DNA of 64,000 nt, taken from NCBI RefSeq assembly GCF_016798325.1, contig NZ_JAERVO010000002.1, forward strand, positions 496,001 through 560,000. The letters run 5' to 3'. The notes under the pieces are model-generated. The model worked only from the letters and a program-made list of their open reading frames with translations, was not told where the DNA came from and did no database searches. Positions 19,753 to 30,493 of this stretch are shown here, piece after piece (position 1 is the first letter of the stretch; each line of letters opens with the position of its first letter). The stretch is from Marinobacter mangrovi. GTDB taxonomy: Bacteria; Pseudomonadota; Gammaproteobacteria; Pseudomonadales; Oleiphilaceae. Both the position numbers and the translations under genes were made by a program.

Positions 19753-20004
19753 ATGATGATCAGTAACAACAGTTTCGCGATCGGTGTTCAGGGCGTCCAG
19801 GACGGCATGGCCGGGATGGAAGCATCCGCCCGCAAAATCGCCCGTGCCGGTACGGATGGCCCCCAGGGCAGCGCCGAAAGCAGTAACGATCTGATTGAAC
19901 CCATCGTCGATATGAAGCTGTATGCACGCAACGTCGAGGCCTCTGCGCAGGTGGTGAAAACCGCCGACGAGACGCTTGGGTCGTTGCTCGACGTCATGGC
20001 CTGA
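19753..20004 (+). CDS. Miniature flagellar rod/hook-like protein
   Basis: An 83-aa protein whose two ends resemble flagellar axial (rod, hook) proteins. The N-terminal part (AIGVQGVQDGMAGMEASARKI, about 9-29, then ARAGT) echoes the rod N-terminal helix that usually ends in an ANxxT motif, and the C-terminal part (DMKLYARNVEASAQVVKTAD and then ETLGSLLDVM) closely fits the basal-body rod C-terminal motif. The long central domain of true axial proteins is absent. ATG 19753 is chosen because AGGTGG lies 5 nt upstream; GTG 19744 is possible. It is 45 nt after bioD and 25 nt before the next gene. Function unknown; no flagellar genes are nearby. Confidence 0.72.
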   Translation: MMISNNSFAIGVQGVQDGMAGMEASARKIARAGTDGPQGSAESSNDLIEPIVDMKLYARNVEASAQVVKTADETLGSLLDVMA

Positions 20005-20029
20005 TCCGCATAGCTGATGGAGCCCTGCG

Positions 20030-20686
20030 GTGACCGTTTCTCTCGGGTCTATTGGAACATCGCTTCCTTACGCCACATCGTCGGCGTCCGGACAACGCTC
20101 TGGCGCGCCGTCGAATAAGGCGGATGCCAGTCCCGCCAAGGCGGATTCTCCCACCGAAGCCATTAAAGCCCGCGCCCAGGGTGCAGAATCGGATGCATCG
20201 CTTGATGATTCGGATCTGGCGGAACTGCGTGACCTGAAGTCGCGCGACCGGGAAGTGCGCGCGCACGAGTCGGCACACCAGTCCGCCGGGGGCCAACATG
20301 CCGGCGCCGCCAGTTTTACCTACACCCGTGGTCCCGATGGCGCCCAGTACGCGACCGAGGGTGAAGTCCCGATCGATATCTCACCGGTATCCGGTAACCC
20401 CCAGGCAACGATCGACAAGATGCGCACCGTCCGAGCCGCGGCTCTGGCGCCGGCACAGCCGTCGTCCCAGGATCGGCAGGTAGCGGCGCAGGCCATGCAG
20501 ATCCTGCTGCAGGCCCAGGTCGAAAGGGCGGAGGAAAGCGGTCGCGCAACCTCATCAGCGGGCGCTGAGGAGGGTGACACTCCAGCGTCTGCCAGCCATG
20601 CCGCCGGGGCCACCTATCGCCGTGTCGAAGGGCTGACCGGCCTCGAATCGGACGAGCCAACTACGGCATTCCAGGCAACTGCCTGA
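20030..20686 (+). CDS. Putative metalloprotease CJM1_0395/SprA-related family protein
   Basis: A 218-aa protein of the SprA-related family, sometimes annotated as a putative metalloprotease. The start is GTG 20030 with GGAG 7 nt upstream. The first 60 residues are Ala/Ser/Asp-rich and low complexity. A conserved core follows: LKSRDREVRAHESAHQSAGG, in which His79-Glu80-x-x-His83 is a zinc-protease HExxH motif, then AASFTYTRGPDGAQYATEG, DISPVSGNPQATI and KMRTVRAAALAPAQPSSQD. The C-terminal 60 residues are again low complexity. No signal peptide is evident. It probably forms an operon with the rod-like peptide just upstream. Proteolytic activity is not demonstrated for the family to my knowledge. 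Confidence 0.82.
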   Translation: MTVSLGSIGTSLPYATSSASGQRSGAPSNKADASPAKADSPTEAIKARAQGAESDASLDDSDLAELRDLKSRDREVRAHESAHQSAGGQHAGAASFTYTRGPDGAQYATEGEVPIDISPVSGNPQATIDKMRTVRAAALAPAQPSSQDRQVAAQAMQILLQAQVERAEESGRATSSAGAEEGDTPASASHAAGATYRRVEGLTGLESDEPTTAFQATA

Positions 20687-20767
20687 TCCCTCCCTGCAAG
20701 GCCTGCCGCCCCGGCAGAGGCACTCTCCAAGGCATGATACGGATCGCATAAATTGCTCACCGGACTC

Positions 20768-20812
20768 TTGACACGCGCCCACTTACAAACGTATGTTTCA
20801 AACAACCGTTTA
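20768..20812 (+). promoter_or_regulatory. Promoter with tandem PsrA-like operators upstream of acyl-CoA dehydrogenase
   Basis: TTGACA (20768-20773), 18 nt and TATGTT (20792-20797) form a plausible sigma-70 promoter about 105 nt before the gene at 20908. Overlapping the -10 box is CAAAC-GTAT-GTTTC (20786-20799), matching the PsrA fatty-acid repressor pattern (G/C)AAAC-N2-4-GTTT(G/C). A second, weaker copy, CAAAC-AACC-GTTTA (20799-20812), follows 13 nt on. PsrA control is inferred from the motif and the downstream gene. Confidence 0.55.
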
Positions 20813-20907
20813 ATTAACGGGTAGAGCGCCTGCGCCTGCCCATGTGCCAAACCAAGGCCAGTGCTCCGCGGATCCCGACGGACACGACCGAGAATGAGGT
20901 GTAACCC

Positions 20908-22707
20908 ATGCCTGAGTACAAAGCGCCCCTGCGTGACATTAAATTTGTGATGTCCGAGCTTCTGGACAGCGAACAGCATTACGCCAACCTGGAAGGTGCC
21001 GAAGACGCGACTCCGGATATGGTCGACGCGATTATCCAGGAAGGTGGCAAGTTCTGTGAGCAGGTCCTGTCCCCGCTGAACCAGGTCGGCGACCAGGAAG
21101 GCTGTACCTGGAGCGAAGAGGGCGTCAAGACGCCGACCGGCTTCAAGGAAGCCTACCAGCAGTACGTGGAAGGCGGCTGGCCGTCCATGACCGCCGATCC
21201 CAACTACGGTGGTCAGGGCCTGCCGAGCTCCATCGGCATCGTGATCAGCGAAATGGTCGGCACCTCCAACTGGTCCTGGGGTATGTACCCGGGGCTGAGC
21301 CACGGTGCGACCAACACCATCGAGCAGCATGGTTCCGAAGAGCAGAAGCAGGTCTACCTGACCAAACTGATCTCCGGTGAGTGGACCGGTACCATGTGTC
21401 TGACCGAGCCGCATTGTGGCTCTGACCTGGGCATCCTGCGTTCCAAGGCCGAGCCGAACGCCGACGGTTCCTACAGCATTTCCGGCACCAAGATCTTCAT
21501 CTCCGCCGGTGAGCACGACATGGCCGAGAACATTGTCCACATCGTCCTGGCGCGTCTGCCGGGTGCACCGGAAGGCACCAAGGGCATCTCCCTGTTCATC
21601 GTGCCCAAGTTCCTGCCGAGCGAAGACGGTTCCGTGGGCGAGCGCAACGCCGTGTCCTGTGGTTCCATCGAGCACAAGATGGGCATCCACGGTAACGCCA
21701 CCTGTGTCATGAACTTCGACGGCGCCAAGGGCTGGCTGATCGGGCCGGAAAACAAGGGCCTGAACTGCATGTTCACCTTCATGAACACCGCCCGTATCGG
21801 TACTGCGATCCAGGGGCTGGGCGCGGCGGAACTGGGCTTCCAGGGTTCACTGACCTATGCCAAAGAGCGTCTGGCCATGCGTTCCCTGAACGGTGCCAAG
21901 AACCCGGACGGCCCGGCGGATCCGATCATCGTTCACCCGGACGTGCGCCGCATGCTGCTGACCCAGAAGTCCGTGGCCGAAGCCGCACGTGCATTGATCT
22001 ATCTGGCCGCCCAGCAGGCGGACATCGTGCACCAGGGCAAGACCGAGGAAGAGCGCAAGGCCGCTGACGAAATGCTCGGCTTCCTGACCCCGATCGCCAA
22101 GGCGTTCCTGACCGAAATCGGTTACGAGTCTGCCAACCTGGGCATGCAGGTCTTCGGTGGTCACGGTTTCATCTCCGAGTGGGGCATGGAGCAGAACGTT
22201 CGTGACGCCCGGATCGGCATGATCTACGAGGGCACCACCGGTATCCAGGCGCTGGACCTGCTGGGCCGTAAGGTCCTGATGAGCCAGGGCGAGTCGCTGA
22301 AAGGCTTTACCAAGCAGGTTCACGTGTTCTGCAAGGAAAACGCCGACAACGAACAGCTGAAGGAATTTGTTGAGCCGCTGCAGGCGATCAACAAGGAGTG
22401 GGGCGATCTGACCATGAAGATCGGCATGAACGCCATGAAGAACCGGGACGAAGTGGGTGCGGCTTCGGTCGACTACCTGATGTACTCCGGTTACGCGGTC
22501 TTCGCCTACCTGTGGGCCCGCATGGCCAAGGTAGCGCTGGACGCCATGGCGGAAGGCACCTCCGAGGAAGCCTTCTACAACGCCAAGGTCCAGACCGCGC
22601 GCTTCTACTTCAAGCGCCTGCTGCCGCGCTCCAAAGGCCATGCAGAGAGCATGCTGGCCGGCGCCGACAGCCTGATGGACCTGCCGGAAGACCACTTCGC
22701 GTTCTGA
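20908..22707 (+). CDS. Acyl-CoA dehydrogenase, long FadE-like type (copy 1)
   Basis: A flavoprotein for the first step of fatty acid beta-oxidation. The 599-aa length and the C-terminal extension fit the long acyl-CoA dehydrogenases of pseudomonads (PA0506-0508 type). Seen in order: the N-terminal helix region (YKAPLRDIKFVMSELL), FAD-binding segments MCLTEPHCGSDLG and SGTKIFISAGEHDM, then QVFGGHGFISEWG and IYEGTTGIQALDLLGRK, where the Glu of YEGTTG is the expected catalytic base, and a C-terminal helical domain. A likely repressor-controlled promoter precedes it and a terminator follows at 22734. A paralogue lies immediately downstream. Confidence 0.94.
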   Translation: MPEYKAPLRDIKFVMSELLDSEQHYANLEGAEDATPDMVDAIIQEGGKFCEQVLSPLNQVGDQEGCTWSEEGVKTPTGFKEAYQQYVEGGWPSMTADPNYGGQGLPSSIGIVISEMVGTSNWSWGMYPGLSHGATNTIEQHGSEEQKQVYLTKLISGEWTGTMCLTEPHCGSDLGILRSKAEPNADGSYSISGTKIFISAGEHDMAENIVHIVLARLPGAPEGTKGISLFIVPKFLPSEDGSVGERNAVSCGSIEHKMGIHGNATCVMNFDGAKGWLIGPENKGLNCMFTFMNTARIGTAIQGLGAAELGFQGSLTYAKERLAMRSLNGAKNPDGPADPIIVHPDVRRMLLTQKSVAEAARALIYLAAQQADIVHQGKTEEERKAADEMLGFLTPIAKAFLTEIGYESANLGMQVFGGHGFISEWGMEQNVRDARIGMIYEGTTGIQALDLLGRKVLMSQGESLKGFTKQVHVFCKENADNEQLKEFVEPLQAINKEWGDLTMKIGMNAMKNRDEVGAASVDYLMYSGYAVFAYLWARMAKVALDAMAEGTSEEAFYNAKVQTARFYFKRLLPRSKGHAESMLAGADSLMDLPEDHFAF

Positions 22708-22733
22708 TGTGACGCGCAGGTTGTAAGGCAAGG

Positions 22734-22765
22734 AAAGCCCGCACTCCGAAGGAGGCGGGCTTTTT
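22734..22765 (+). terminator. Rho-independent terminator between the two acyl-CoA dehydrogenases
   Basis: GCCCGC-A-CTCC pairs with GGAG-GCGGGC around GAA, with a one-base bulge, and TTTTT follows at 22761-22765. It suggests the downstream paralogue has its own promoter within 22766-22917, where I see only a weak TAGAAT box at 22856-22861. Confidence 0.82.
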
Positions 22766-22917
22766 CGTAGGCTACCGGTTCTTTGGGGCCGGCGACTCAT
22801 CCAAAAGGGTCTTTTCGACGAAGATCAGGCAGTGAGAGCCGGTCCGGTTTTCGGTTAGAATCCCGATCAATAATAACGATTACGTCTGTTCACGCCCGTA
22901 CAGAGAGGAATTGATTG

Positions 22918-24708
22918 ATGGCAGATTATCAGGCACCCCTGCGTGACATCCGATTCGTCATGAACGAAGTCTTTGACGCTCCGGCCCTGTGGGCCTCCCT
23001 GCCCAAAGTGGCGGAAAACGTGGACCCCGAGACCGCGGACGCCATTCTCGAGGAAGCCGGCAAGATCGCCGGTGGCGTTCTGGCTCCCCTGAATCGTGAA
23101 GCGGACGAACAGGGCTGCAAGTGGAATGACGGCGAGGTCTCTACACCGGAAGGTTTCAAGGAGGCTTACCAGACCATCGTGGAAGGCGGCTGGAACGGCC
23201 TCGGTGGTAACCCTGAGTTTGGCGGCATGGGGATGCCCAAGACGCTGGTCGCCCAGTTCGAGGAAATGATCCAGGCGTCCAACATGGCCTTCGGCCTGGC
23301 GCCGATGCTGACTGCTGGTGCCTGCCTGGCACTGGACGCCCACGGCAGCCAGGAGCTGAAAGAGAAGTACCTGCCCAACATGTATGCCGGCACCTGGTCC
23401 GGCGCCATGGACCTGACCGAGCCCCACGCCGGCACGGATCTGGGCATCATCCGCACCAAGGCCGAGCCGAACGATGACGGCTCCTACAACGTCACCGGGA
23501 CCAAGATCTTCATCACCTGGGGCGAGCACGACATGGCGGAGAACATCATCCACCTGGTTCTCGCCAAGCTGCCGGACGCGCCCAAGGGGCCGAAGGGCAT
23601 CTCCCTGTTCCTGGTGCCGAAGTTCCTGGTCAATGAGGACGGCTCACTGGGTGAGCGTAACACGCTGGCCTGTGGCTCGATTGAGAAGAAGATGGGCATC
23701 AAGGCGTCTGCCACCTGTGTCATGAACTTCGACGGCGCCAAAGGCTGGCTGGTGGGCGAGCCCAATAAGGGGCTGGCTGCCATGTTCACGATGATGAACT
23801 ACGAGCGTCTGGGTGTGGGCATCCAGGGTATCGGCGCCGCTGAGGCGTCCCTGCAGAGCGCCCGGGAATATGCCCTGGAGCGTCTGCAGAGCCGGGCGCC
23901 GACCGGTGCGCAAGAGAAAGAGAAAGCCGCGGATCCGATCATCGTGCACCCGGACGTGCGCCGAATGTTGCTGACCATGAAAGGTTATGTCGAAGGCGGT
24001 CGCGCCTTCTCCACCTACGTGGCCCAGTGGCTGGACATCGCCAAGTACGCGGAAGACGATGAACGTCGCCAGCACGGCGAAGCCATGGTGGCCCTGCTGA
24101 CGCCGGTGGCCAAAGCGTTCCTGACCGATCGCGGCCTGGACGCCTGTGTGATCGGCCAGCAGGTGTTTGGTGGCCACGGCTTCATCCGTGAATGGGGCCA
24201 GGAGCAGTTGGTCCGTGATGTACGCATCACCCAGATCTACGAAGGCGCCAACGGCATCCAGGCACTGGATCTGATGGGCCGCAAGGTGGTCGCCAACGGC
24301 GGTCGCTTCTTCGAGCTGTTTGCCGAAGATGTGGGCGCGTTCATCGAAGCCAACCAGAACGATGCAGCCCTGCGTCCCTATCTGGAGCCGCTCGCGGCCT
24401 CCCTGGAGCGTCTGGCGGATGTGACTGAAAGCGTGATCAAGGCGTCGGCCGAGAACCCGAACGAAGTCGGGGCAGCGTCCGTGGACTATCTCGACCTGTT
24501 CGGCCTGACGGCGCTGGCCTACATGTGGGCGCGCATTGTCAAGGCGGCGGCGCCGAAGGCCGAAGGTGATACTTCCGGTTTCTACACGGGTAAACTGAAG
24601 ACGGCACGCTTCTACTTTGATCGGATGCTGCCAAAGACCGTGTCTCTGGCCGAGGGCATCCGCAGTGGCAGTGCATCAATGATGGACCTGACCGCGGAAG
24701 AGTTCTAA
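22918..24708 (+). CDS. Acyl-CoA dehydrogenase, long FadE-like type (copy 2)
   Basis: A paralogue of the preceding gene, with the same architecture over 596 aa: DYQAPLRDIRFVMNEVF at the N-terminus, MDLTEPHAGTDLGIIR, TGTKIFITWGEHDM, QVFGGHGFIREWG and IYEGANGIQALDLMGRK with the expected catalytic Glu in YEGANG. ATG 22918 is preferred over TTG 22915 on the basis of the paralogue's N-terminus; GAGAGGAA lies about 9 nt upstream. It differs from copy 1 in the substrate-pocket half, so different chain-length preference is likely but unproven. A strong terminator follows at 24733. Confidence 0.94.
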   Translation: MADYQAPLRDIRFVMNEVFDAPALWASLPKVAENVDPETADAILEEAGKIAGGVLAPLNREADEQGCKWNDGEVSTPEGFKEAYQTIVEGGWNGLGGNPEFGGMGMPKTLVAQFEEMIQASNMAFGLAPMLTAGACLALDAHGSQELKEKYLPNMYAGTWSGAMDLTEPHAGTDLGIIRTKAEPNDDGSYNVTGTKIFITWGEHDMAENIIHLVLAKLPDAPKGPKGISLFLVPKFLVNEDGSLGERNTLACGSIEKKMGIKASATCVMNFDGAKGWLVGEPNKGLAAMFTMMNYERLGVGIQGIGAAEASLQSAREYALERLQSRAPTGAQEKEKAADPIIVHPDVRRMLLTMKGYVEGGRAFSTYVAQWLDIAKYAEDDERRQHGEAMVALLTPVAKAFLTDRGLDACVIGQQVFGGHGFIREWGQEQLVRDVRITQIYEGANGIQALDLMGRKVVANGGRFFELFAEDVGAFIEANQNDAALRPYLEPLAASLERLADVTESVIKASAENPNEVGAASVDYLDLFGLTALAYMWARIVKAAAPKAEGDTSGFYTGKLKTARFYFDRMLPKTVSLAEGIRSGSASMMDLTAEEF

Positions 24709-24732
24709 TCGCTCTTTGAGGTTGACCACATC

Positions 24733-24765
24733 AAAAGGGCCGCCTGGTGATCAGGCGGCCCTTTT
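24733..24765. terminator. Bidirectional terminator between acyl-CoA dehydrogenase and the endonuclease I homologue
   Basis: AAAAGGGCCGCCTG pairs perfectly with CAGGCGGCCCTTTT around GTGAT. The flanking A and T runs let it serve both the + gene ending at 24708 and the - gene ending at 24797. Confidence 0.93.
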
Positions 24766-24796
24766 GTTTGGGGTCGGGAAAAGGTGTGCTGACGCG

Positions 24797-25429
24797 TCAG
24801 ATATTGCTGTCCAGCAGATCGGGTTGGCTGATGAAGGGATTATCGCTGCCCTGAATGTCCGAGATGCGTTGGTTGCGGGCCAGCTCCTGGTCGTCGGGCG
24901 GATCGCCCGCATTCCAGCTCGCCAGCACTTGTGGTGAGGCAATCAGCGGCAGATCATAGGTCTTGACCATATAGGCCACGCCACGCGCCACATCGCCCTT
25001 GATGGCATCCGGTGGCTCGATGTTCTGGAGGCTTTCGCGGATACCGCATTCGTTGACGTCAACGCGCTCACCCAACTGGGCATATTTGGCACTGCGTCGT
25101 CGCATTTCCACCTGGGTTTCCACCGGGATCATATTGTGCAGATCCGACGCAATGTAGCGGTAGACGTCGCTCTCCCGCTCACACTGGCTGGGAGACCCAC
25201 AATGCAGGGCGTTACGCACATGACTCAGCGGGTAGATGTAGCCCGCCGACAACAGGAACGACTTGCCATTGAACGGCTTCTGGCAGAAAAAAGTTTTGCC
25301 GCCGTCCTGGTAGAGCTTGTTCCAGAAAATATCGTTGGCCACCGCGTCCGGGTCAGAGAACGTGGTTTGTGAGCTGGCCTGGCCACTCAGCACCAGAGCC
25401 ACGGTCATCAGGATGTGTCGTGTTTTCAT
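24797..25429 (-). CDS. Exported endonuclease I family protein (EndA-like), altered active site
   Basis: A 210-aa secreted protein of the endonuclease I family. A signal peptide (MKTRHILMTVALVLSGQASS) is clear. Family landmarks are SDLHNMIPV near residue 95, the segment around GDVARGVAYM, and the C-terminal RNQRISDIQGSDNPFI, which corresponds to the usual R-x-x-R-I-x-x-x-Q-G-N-x-N-P-Y/F. However, where Escherichia coli EndA has the catalytic WEHVVP, this protein reads SAGYIYPLSHV, and the VNGDRGN metal-site region reads VEMRRRSAK. Activity is therefore uncertain. Six Cys residues remain in the mature part, consistent with disulfides in the periplasm. Confidence 0.8.
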   Translation of the reverse strand: MKTRHILMTVALVLSGQASSQTTFSDPDAVANDIFWNKLYQDGGKTFFCQKPFNGKSFLLSAGYIYPLSHVRNALHCGSPSQCERESDVYRYIASDLHNMIPVETQVEMRRRSAKYAQLGERVDVNECGIRESLQNIEPPDAIKGDVARGVAYMVKTYDLPLIASPQVLASWNAGDPPDDQELARNQRISDIQGSDNPFISQPDLLDSNI

Positions 25430-25636
25430 GGTGTCTTTTTAACCTGACTCGCCTTTTATTGTCATTGCCGATTGGGCCTCATGTGCCCGAGAGCACCACG
25501 CCTTCCATCCGATGGATGAAGACCGTGTTGTGTACAAAGTTTAGGCAAAGCGGTCGCCCCGTCTGTGAGGCGGTACCGCATTTTTTACAAAAATGGGCAG
25601 TCGGCATGGAGTTGGCCGGATCGGCCAAGAGGCAGG

Positions 25637-25906
25637 CTACAGGTCTTTCAGGCGGCTACGGATCCGCTGGTAACCGTCTTTCAGGTCCTCGCCGATGTCA
25701 TGGGCGGTGCGATAGGCTTCCTCGGAGGCGTCCGAGGCGTCGTGCAGCAGATCGTCCAGCTTGTGCTTGAACTGATTCCAGTAGTCTTCCATGTCGTCCC
25801 ATTCGTCCCGCACATCCTGGCGGGCGAGGTGGAGCTGCAGGCGGAGCTCATCCCGCTGCTGTTTCAGGGTATCCGAGAGCTTTTGCAGATCATTTTTCCA
25901 ACCCAT
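25637..25906 (-). CDS. Small charged coiled-coil hypothetical protein
   Basis: An 89-aa protein that I do not recognise. It starts MGWKNDLQKLSDTLKQQRDE and is almost entirely charged helix with heptad-like spacing and many Asp/Glu and Arg/Lys, so it is likely a cytoplasmic coiled coil. GGAGG (25916-25920 on this strand) lies 8-9 nt before the ATG, a strong ribosome binding site for so small a gene, and TTGACA occurs at 25973-25968 as a possible -35 box, with only a weak -10 partner. It stands alone between the endonuclease homologue and holA. Confidence 0.72.
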   Translation of the reverse strand: MGWKNDLQKLSDTLKQQRDELRLQLHLARQDVRDEWDDMEDYWNQFKHKLDDLLHDASDASEEAYRTAHDIGEDLKDGYQRIRSRLKDL

Positions 25907-26039
25907 CGTTGTTCCTCCGGCTGGGAATATCAGCGTTGGTTAAACGATGCGCCTGAGGTCGACAAGCTGTCAACAGAAGCCGGACACTGACGGGCTATGT
26001 ACCCATTTATCGGGCGACTTCTTGTCCTGAATCAAAGAT

Positions 26040-27050
26040 TCAGCGGCGGATCGCCGCCAGTTCGGTGGTAAGCGTGCGCAGGTAGTGCCAGGGGGACAGG
26101 CTGTCATAGCCCTTGGCGCTGCGATCGATGTCGCTGCAGCGGATCAGCGCCTGGCGAATCTGGGGTGGGCGCAGTCGCCGGGCGGCCTGTTCGAGTTGGC
26201 GCATGCGCTGGGGTTGGCGGATGTTGTTGCTGCGAAAAAAGTCCTTGGCGGTTTCCCGGCGTTGCAGGGCGGACTGAAGTCGGCCGGTCATGCGCAGGTC
26301 CCGGCTGAGAATGGCGAGGAGGCCCAGGGGGCTATCCTCTTCCTGCTGCAGGATACCGATGATCCGATGGGCCTGCTCGGCCTTACCGGACAGGATGTCA
26401 CCCACCAGCTCGAACACGCTGAAACGGGCGCTGTCCAGAACCGCCTGGTTCACGATCTCTTCGTCGACGGTCTTGTCCGGCGCCAGTAGGGCGAGTCGAT
26501 CGATCTCCTGACTGGCGGCCAGCAGGTTACCTTCCAGGCGTTCAGCCAGCTCCGTGAGGGCGCCCTGGGTGAGCGTCAGTCCCTGGGCTCGGGCCCGCTG
26601 CTGCAGCCAGCCCGGGAACTTGTCCGCGTCGACCGGCCACACCGGCACATGGACGCCTTTGTCCTGGAGCTGTTTGTACCACTTGCGCCGGATTTCAGCA
26701 GCATCCAGGCGGATGCTGATCAGGATCAGGATGATGTCGTCGGGAGGCGACTGGAGCACCTGTTCCAGGACCTTGCGGCCGTCACCCAGCTTGCCGGTGG
26801 GCAGGTGGATTTCGATGCGGCGACGCTCTGCAAACAGGGACAGGGCGTTGAGCTCTTCACCAACCTGGTTCCAGTCCATGCTGCGGTCGTTATGGAAGAT
26901 CTGACGGTCGTTATAGCCGGCTTCCCGGGCTTTGGCCCGAATCCTGTCGCAGCACTCCTGTACCAGCAACGGCTCGTCCCCGGACACCAGGTAGACCGGT
27001 GCCAGCCCGCGGGACAGGACCTGATCGAGCTGGGCCGGGTTGGTCTTCAT
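26040..27050 (-). CDS. holA: DNA polymerase III subunit delta HolA
   Basis: HolA is the clamp-loader wrench that opens the beta sliding clamp. The 336-aa length is standard. Recognisable segments are PAQLDQVLSRGLAPVYLVSGDE at the N-terminus (AAA-like domain without a nucleotide-binding P-loop, as expected for delta), EIVNQAVLDSARFSVFELVGDIL in the middle, and the C-terminal collar region ending LSPWHYLRTLTTELAAIRR. It overlaps lptE by 4 nt, and the order leuS-lptE-holA is the classic gammaproteobacterial arrangement. Confidence 0.95.
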   Translation of the reverse strand: MKTNPAQLDQVLSRGLAPVYLVSGDEPLLVQECCDRIRAKAREAGYNDRQIFHNDRSMDWNQVGEELNALSLFAERRRIEIHLPTGKLGDGRKVLEQVLQSPPDDIILILISIRLDAAEIRRKWYKQLQDKGVHVPVWPVDADKFPGWLQQRARAQGLTLTQGALTELAERLEGNLLAASQEIDRLALLAPDKTVDEEIVNQAVLDSARFSVFELVGDILSGKAEQAHRIIGILQQEEDSPLGLLAILSRDLRMTGRLQSALQRRETAKDFFRSNNIRQPQRMRQLEQAARRLRPPQIRQALIRCSDIDRSAKGYDSLSPWHYLRTLTTELAAIRR

Positions 27051-27625
27051 TGCGACTCCGCGGGCTGCTGGGTCTGGGACTTTTCGTAGTCGTCCCGGAT
27101 GACTTTCAGGCGCTCATCGGTGAGCGGCGCCAGCCGGAAGATCACCTGCTGGGCCAGGCGCTGGTGGAGTGTCTCGCGAATCGTCTCTTCCTCGCGGCGC
27201 TTGGCCAGGACGTTGGTGTCGTCATAGCTGTAGATTTCGCTGGTGCGTACTTCCGCGTCTGCCAGTACCGGTATCTGGTCGTGGCTGACGACGTTGACGT
27301 TCAGGGACTGGCGCAAGTCGTATTCGGCGGCCGACGCATCCAGTTGGATGGCGCTGGCCCGCCGGCTCTGTTTGAAGCCGTTGAGCTTGACCCGGTAGGC
27401 CGCATCGGCCGGTTCAGCCATTTTGATACCGCCATCGTCAAGTTGCTGGCGAACGGTCTCACACAGCTCGTAGGGCACGCTGCCATCGCATTCCAGACTC
27501 AGCGGTTGCAGCGCCTCCGCAACGGGTGGCGCGCCCCGCAACTGGAAGCCGCAACCGCTAATCAGCAGTGCGGCGCCCAGTAGCAGTGGCGTGCGAAATG
27601 ACAGCTTTTCCGATTTCCTTGCCAT
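27047..27625 (-). CDS. lptE: LPS-assembly lipoprotein LptE
   Basis: LptE is the outer-membrane lipoprotein plug of the LptD translocon, which places lipopolysaccharide in the outer leaflet. The 192-aa protein has a lipoprotein signal peptide with lipobox LISGC (Cys25 lipidated), followed by GFQLRG, the short motif typical of LptE. It lies between leuS (36 nt upstream) and holA (4-nt overlap). LptA, LptB and LptC of the same pathway are encoded at 61497-63341 in this window; LptD is outside it. Confidence 0.93.
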   Translation of the reverse strand: MARKSEKLSFRTPLLLGAALLISGCGFQLRGAPPVAEALQPLSLECDGSVPYELCETVRQQLDDGGIKMAEPADAAYRVKLNGFKQSRRASAIQLDASAAEYDLRQSLNVNVVSHDQIPVLADAEVRTSEIYSYDDTNVLAKRREEETIRETLHQRLAQQVIFRLAPLTDERLKVIRDDYEKSQTQQPAESQ

Positions 27626-27661
27626 GACAGCTCCCGGCCCGGCGATGACTGTATTGTCCGA

Positions 27662-30346
<2,685 letters not shown>

Positions 30347-30493
30347 TTAACGCACACGAGGCCCGACAGGTAGCCTGCCGCGTATGATCCGGCCCCCATA
30401 CTGGAAAAGTGCCTCGGCAGTCATACTTGGAGTGTGCCAAACTGCAATCAGACAGGTGTATCCACTGATGGTTTTCCGTGCGAGGAGATGGTC

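Noticed and set aside
20703-20722. GC hairpin after the HExxH protein gene
   Set aside because: CTGCCG/CGGCAG stem without a following T tract; too weak to call a terminator.
22833-22861. Promoter for the second acyl-CoA dehydrogenase (TAGAAT at 22856)
   Set aside because: The partner at the -35 position (TGAGAG) is too far from consensus to support a call.
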